A stretch of 9,932 bases of DNA from DASZZZ01 sp036260375 (GTDB taxonomy: Bacteria; Actinomycetota; CADDZG01; WHSQ01), in the NCBI GenBank assembly GCA_036260375.1, contig DASZZZ010000037.1:1-9932 (forward strand), given 5' to 3'. Shown one piece after another: positions 7,642-9,932 of this stretch; positions within the stretch are counted from its first letter, which is position 1, and each line of letters begins with the position of its first letter. Both the position numbers and the translations under genes were made by a program. The notes below the pieces were generated by a model that worked only from the letters and a program-made list of their open reading frames with translations, was not told the DNA's origin and ran no database searches.

Positions 7642-9551
7642 GACGCCTCCCGTTCCGCGCGCGCCGCGGCGATCGCGCCGGCGCGCGGCGCATCGGGGGC
7701 CGGGCGGTGCAGCGCGTCGTGGACCGCCTCCGCGACCGCGCGCGGAACGCCCGGCACCGCGGCGAGCTCGTCGACCGACGCGGCGCGCATCCGCTTGACC
7801 GACCCGAACGCGCGCAACAGCTTCTTGCGCCGCACGTCGCCCAGGCCCGGCACGCCGTCGAGCACGGAGCGCGTCATGCTGCGCCCGCGCCGCAGCCGGT
7901 GGTACGCCAGCGCGAAGCGGTGTGCCTCGTCGCGTATGTGCTGGAGGAGGTACAGCGCGTCGGCGCCGCGCGGGATGACGATCGGGTCGGGGCGACCTGG
8001 TACGAAGACCTCCTCCATGCGCTTGGCGAGCGACACGACGGTCACGCCGTCGACGCCGAGCTCGTCGATGACCTCGGCGGCGCGCCGCAGCTGGCCCTTG
8101 CCACCGTCGATCACGACGAGGTTCGGCTGGTACGCGAACCGCCGTGCCCTGCCGTCGGATGCATCGCGCTCCTCGGCGGCGCGGGCGAAACGACGCCGGA
8201 TGACCTCGCCCATCATCGCGACGTCGTCGGGCCCGGTCGTGTACTTGATCGCGAAGCGCCGGTAGTCGGAGCGTTTGGGAAGGCCGTCCTCGAACACCAC
8301 CATCGAGCCGACCGCCTCCGTCGGCCCGGTGTTGGAGATGTCGAAGCACTCGATGCGCAGCGGCGCGTCGGGCATGCCGATCGCGTCCTGCAGGTCTCGC
8401 AGCTGGCGCGCGCGTGCCGCGAAATCGCTCGACCGCTTGAGCTTGTGGCGCGCGAAGGCCTCGCGCGCGTTGTCGCTCACGGTCGCCAGCAGCTCACGCT
8501 TCTCGCCGCGGCGGGGGACGTGCACGCGCACCTTGGTCCCGCGCTGCTCCGACAGCCACTGCTCGACGAGGTCGCGGTTCTCGGGCTCGTCGGACACGAG
8601 GACCTGCCGCGGTATCTCCGCGTCCGCGTAGGTGCGCTCGAGGAAGCGCGCCACGAGCGCGGGGGTCGAGAGGTCCTCGACCTTGTCGACGACGAACCCC
8701 TTGCGCCCGGTGACCCGGCCCCCGCGCACGAAGAAGACCTGGAACGCAGCCTCGAGCTCGTCCTCCGCGATGCCGACGACGTCCATCTCGTCCTTCTCCG
8801 ACGACACCAACGCCTGCTTCGAGATCGCCTTGCGGACGTTCTCGAGCTGGTCGCGGAACTTGGCGGCGACCTCGTACTCCTGGCGGCTCGCGGCGGCGCG
8901 CATTTCGCGCTCGAGGCGTTCGACGACCGGCTTGGTGTTGCCGTCGAGGAAGTCGCACAGCTCGAGCGCGATGCGGCGATGGTCGTCGGGCGCGACCGCG
9001 CCGACGCACGGCCCCGCGCAGCGCTCGATGTCGTACAGCAGGCACGGGCGGTTGCGCCGGCGGCAGCGGTCGAACACGCCCTGCGAGCACGTCCGCATCG
9101 GAAACGTCCGCAGCAGGAGGTCGAGCGTGTCGCGGATCGCGTACGCGTGGGCGAACGGCCCGTAGTAGCGCACGCCCTTGCGCTTGCGCCCGCGCATCAC
9201 GCGCGCCCGCGGGTAGTCCTCGTCGAGCGTGATCGCGAGATACGGATAGCTCTTGTCGTCGCGGTAGCGGACGTTGTAGCGCGGCTGGTGCTGCTTGATG
9301 AGGTTGACCTCGAGGTGCAGCGCGCGGATCTCGCTGTCGGTGACGATCCACTCGACCTCGGACGCGGCCTCGACCATCGCGCGCGTCCGGGGGTGGAGGT
9401 CGGTCGCGAAGTAGTTCGACAGCCGGCTGCGCAGCGACTTCGCCTTGCCGACGTAGAGCACCCGCCCGCGGGCGTCCTTGAACAGGTACACGCCCGGGCG
9501 CGTCGGGATCGAGCCCGTCTCGGGGCGCTCGATGCGGGTGCGCGCGGCCAT
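7638..9551 (-). CDS. uvrC: UvrABC excision nuclease subunit C
   Basis: 637-residue nuclease that makes the 3' and 5' incisions around damage in the UvrB-DNA complex. Domain order: GIY-YIG nuclease (14-95) with GVYLF (20-24), LYVGKAKSLRSR (32-43) and presumed catalytic Arg41; a Cys region with Cys155, Cys170, Cys178 and Cys182, matching the spacing known to hold a 4Fe-4S cluster in E. coli UvrC, plus an extra Cys163; the UVR/UvrB-interacting motif (203-242); the RNase H-like endonuclease with ECFDIS (Asp404), VIDGGKGQL (Asp482) and His544; and the tandem helix-hairpin-helix DNA-binding tail (564-614). All expected parts are intact. It starts at ATG 9551; no strong Shine-Dalgarno is seen, only G-rich sequence 14 bases or more upstream. 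It is the first gene of the uvrC-rapZ-yvcK operon. UvrA and UvrB partners are not in the window. Confidence 0.97.
   Translation of the reverse strand: MAARTRIERPETGSIPTRPGVYLFKDARGRVLYVGKAKSLRSRLSNYFATDLHPRTRAMVEAASEVEWIVTDSEIRALHLEVNLIKQHQPRYNVRYRDDKSYPYLAITLDEDYPRARVMRGRKRKGVRYYGPFAHAYAIRDTLDLLLRTFPMRTCSQGVFDRCRRRNRPCLLYDIERCAGPCVGAVAPDDHRRIALELCDFLDGNTKPVVERLEREMRAAASRQEYEVAAKFRDQLENVRKAISKQALVSSEKDEMDVVGIAEDELEAAFQVFFVRGGRVTGRKGFVVDKVEDLSTPALVARFLERTYADAEIPRQVLVSDEPENRDLVEQWLSEQRGTKVRVHVPRRGEKRELLATVSDNAREAFARHKLKRSSDFAARARQLRDLQDAIGMPDAPLRIECFDISNTGPTEAVGSMVVFEDGLPKRSDYRRFAIKYTTGPDDVAMMGEVIRRRFARAAEERDASDGRARRFAYQPNLVVIDGGKGQLRRAAEVIDELGVDGVTVVSLAKRMEEVFVPGRPDPIVIPRGADALYLLQHIRDEAHRFALAYHRLRRGRSMTRSVLDGVPGLGDVRRKKLLRAFGSVKRMRAASVDELAAVPGVPRAVAEAVHDALHRPAPDAPRAGAIAAARAEREAS
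7646..7651 (-). promoter_or_regulatory. Ribosome-binding site of rapZ inside the uvrC end
   Basis: GGGAGG (7651-7646 on the minus strand) lies 4 bases before the rapZ GTG and encodes part of the last uvrC codons. It supports GTG 7641 as the start and coupling through the GTGA overlap. Confidence 0.6.
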
Positions 9552-9560
9552 CGCCCCATT

Positions 9561-9609
9561 GTGACCCGCCCCCGCCGGACGGCGCGTCTTACGGGGGGTC
9601 GCGGGTCAC
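9561..9609 (-). repeat. 9-bp perfect inverted repeat in the uvrC leader
   Basis: The arms GTGACCCGC (9561-9569) and GCGGGTCAC (9601-9609) are perfectly complementary and 31 bases apart. The inner spacer can itself form a small CGCC-GTCC-GGCG hairpin. The arm nearest uvrC ends 9 bases before its ATG, over the place where a ribosome-binding site would be. It could be a pair of operator half-sites or a folded leader. A rough chance estimate of a few tenths for a region this GC-rich means it is suggestive only. Confidence 0.35.
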
Positions 9610-9617
9610 TCGCGATC

Positions 9618-9633
9618 GAGCGGAAGCCCGCTC
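9618..9633 (-). other. Small GC hairpin in the trmD-uvrC gap
   Basis: GAGCGG (9618-9623) and CCGCTC (9628-9633) form a perfect 6-bp stem with a 4-base loop. No T-tract follows. It may belong to the end of the trmD transcript or be a chance stem. Confidence 0.2.
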
Positions 9634-9660
9634 CGCGGTGGGCGCGCCTTTCGTCGCGGG

Positions 9661-9682
9661 CGCGGCCGGGCGACGGGCCGCG
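9661..9682 (-). terminator. Possible trmD terminator hairpin
   Basis: CGCGGCC (9661-9667) and GGCCGCG (9676-9682) form a perfect 7-bp stem around an 8-base loop, 31 bases past the trmD stop. There is no T-tract, which is common for GC-rich actinobacterial termination sites, so the call rests on position and stem only. Confidence 0.25.
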
Positions 9683-9713
9683 GGCCCGCTCGTTCGCGAC
9701 GTCGTCCCGGCGA

Positions 9714-9932
9714 TCAGCGGCGTCTTCGACGGGGGTCGCGGTCGGCGCCGGAAGCGGCGTCGTCGGAGCCGCACGCGAGGAGATCGGGGCGCCGCGCGCG
9801 CGTTACGCGCTCGGCCTCGGCCGCGCGCCAGCGCGCGATCGCGCCATGGTCGCCCGACAGCAACACCTCCGGGACGTGATGGCCGCGGAACTCCGGGGGC
9901 CGTGTGTAGTGCGGGTGCTCGAGCAGCCCGCG
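9714..9932 (-). CDS. trmD: tRNA (guanine-N1)-methyltransferase, C-terminal part (cut by window edge)
   Basis: The last 72 residues of TrmD, the SPOUT methyltransferase that makes m1G37 in tRNAs to prevent frameshifting. The frame is open at the window edge and has no start here. It begins with RGLLEHPHYTRPPEF, matching the family's GLLdxPHYTRP segment between the knotted catalytic domain and the C-terminal helical tRNA-binding domain. It continues with VPEVLLSGDHGAIARWR (20-36), the most conserved C-terminal motif, and ends after RRPDLL (48-52) with a divergent tail rich in Asp and Arg. That tail is about 20 residues and ends in five arginines. The stop TGA is at 9716-9714. The knot that binds S-adenosylmethionine lies outside the window. 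rplS does not follow directly; uvrC is next, 162 bases on. Confidence 0.93.
   Translation of the reverse strand, partial: RGLLEHPHYTRPPEFRGHHVPEVLLSGDHGAIARWRAAEAERVTRARRPDLLACGSDDAASGADRDPRRRRR

Larger units (their letters stand above)
9552..9713. promoter_or_regulatory. Leader region between trmD and uvrC
   Basis: 162 non-coding bases that should contain the end of trmD transcription and the uvrC promoter. Visible structure consists of a 9-bp inverted repeat, GTGACCCGC (9561-9569) with GCGGGTCAC (9601-9609), and two GC hairpins further from uvrC (9618-9633 and 9661-9682). No convincing -35/-10 pair was found. rplS, which commonly follows trmD, is not here. Confidence 0.5.

Noticed and set aside
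9589..9774. 61-codon minus-strand frame rich in arginine
   Set aside because: It overlaps the true trmD reading frame in another phase, its composition is a GC artefact, and it has no Shine-Dalgarno.

Overview
The window is high-GC bacterial DNA. It looks like a member of the Actinomycetota: the minus-strand run uvrC-rapZ-yvcK followed by gap is a hallmark of that phylum, the codon usage is GC-rich, and several starts are GTG. A deep-branching lineage is possible because the expected neighbours whiA, pgk and rplS are missing from their usual positions. This is an inference from gene order only.

Layout from left to right. Positions 1-95 hold no gene, only a possible hairpin. A minus-strand gene (96-638) encodes a RibD-C/dihydrofolate-reductase-fold protein. 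It is transcribed divergently from a plus-strand gene (816-3209) for a short UvrA-like tandem ABC ATPase that lacks the UvrB-binding region. That gene converges, with only 14 bases between stops, on a minus-strand gene (3224-4621) for an uncharacterised 465-residue protein with a PD-(D/E)XK nuclease motif set. This last gene appears to have its own promoter. Upstream of it on the same strand come gap (4760-5767), then yvcK (5870-6748), rapZ (6745-7641) and uvrC (7638-9551). The right edge cuts the 3' end of trmD (9714-9932), which is open at its 5' side and easy to miss because no start codon lies in the window.

uvrC, rapZ and yvcK are joined by two identical 4-base GTGA start/stop overlaps and are almost certainly one translationally coupled operon. 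They link nucleotide-excision repair to two regulators of cell-envelope precursor and central carbon metabolism (RapZ and YvcK families). gap adds glycolysis 102 bases downstream, with its own ribosome-binding site and possibly its own promoter. trmD is a translation gene and probably ends a separate unit.

Most of the window is ordinary housekeeping. The parts deserving a second look are the PD-(D/E)XK gene, which is lower in GC than its neighbours and sits where pgk is often found; the loss of whiA from the uvrC-rapZ-yvcK-whiA cluster; the UvrB-independent type of UvrA paralogue; and a 9-bp inverted repeat in the uvrC leader. I see no CRISPR array, insertion sequence, tRNA, rRNA or clearly novel multi-gene system.
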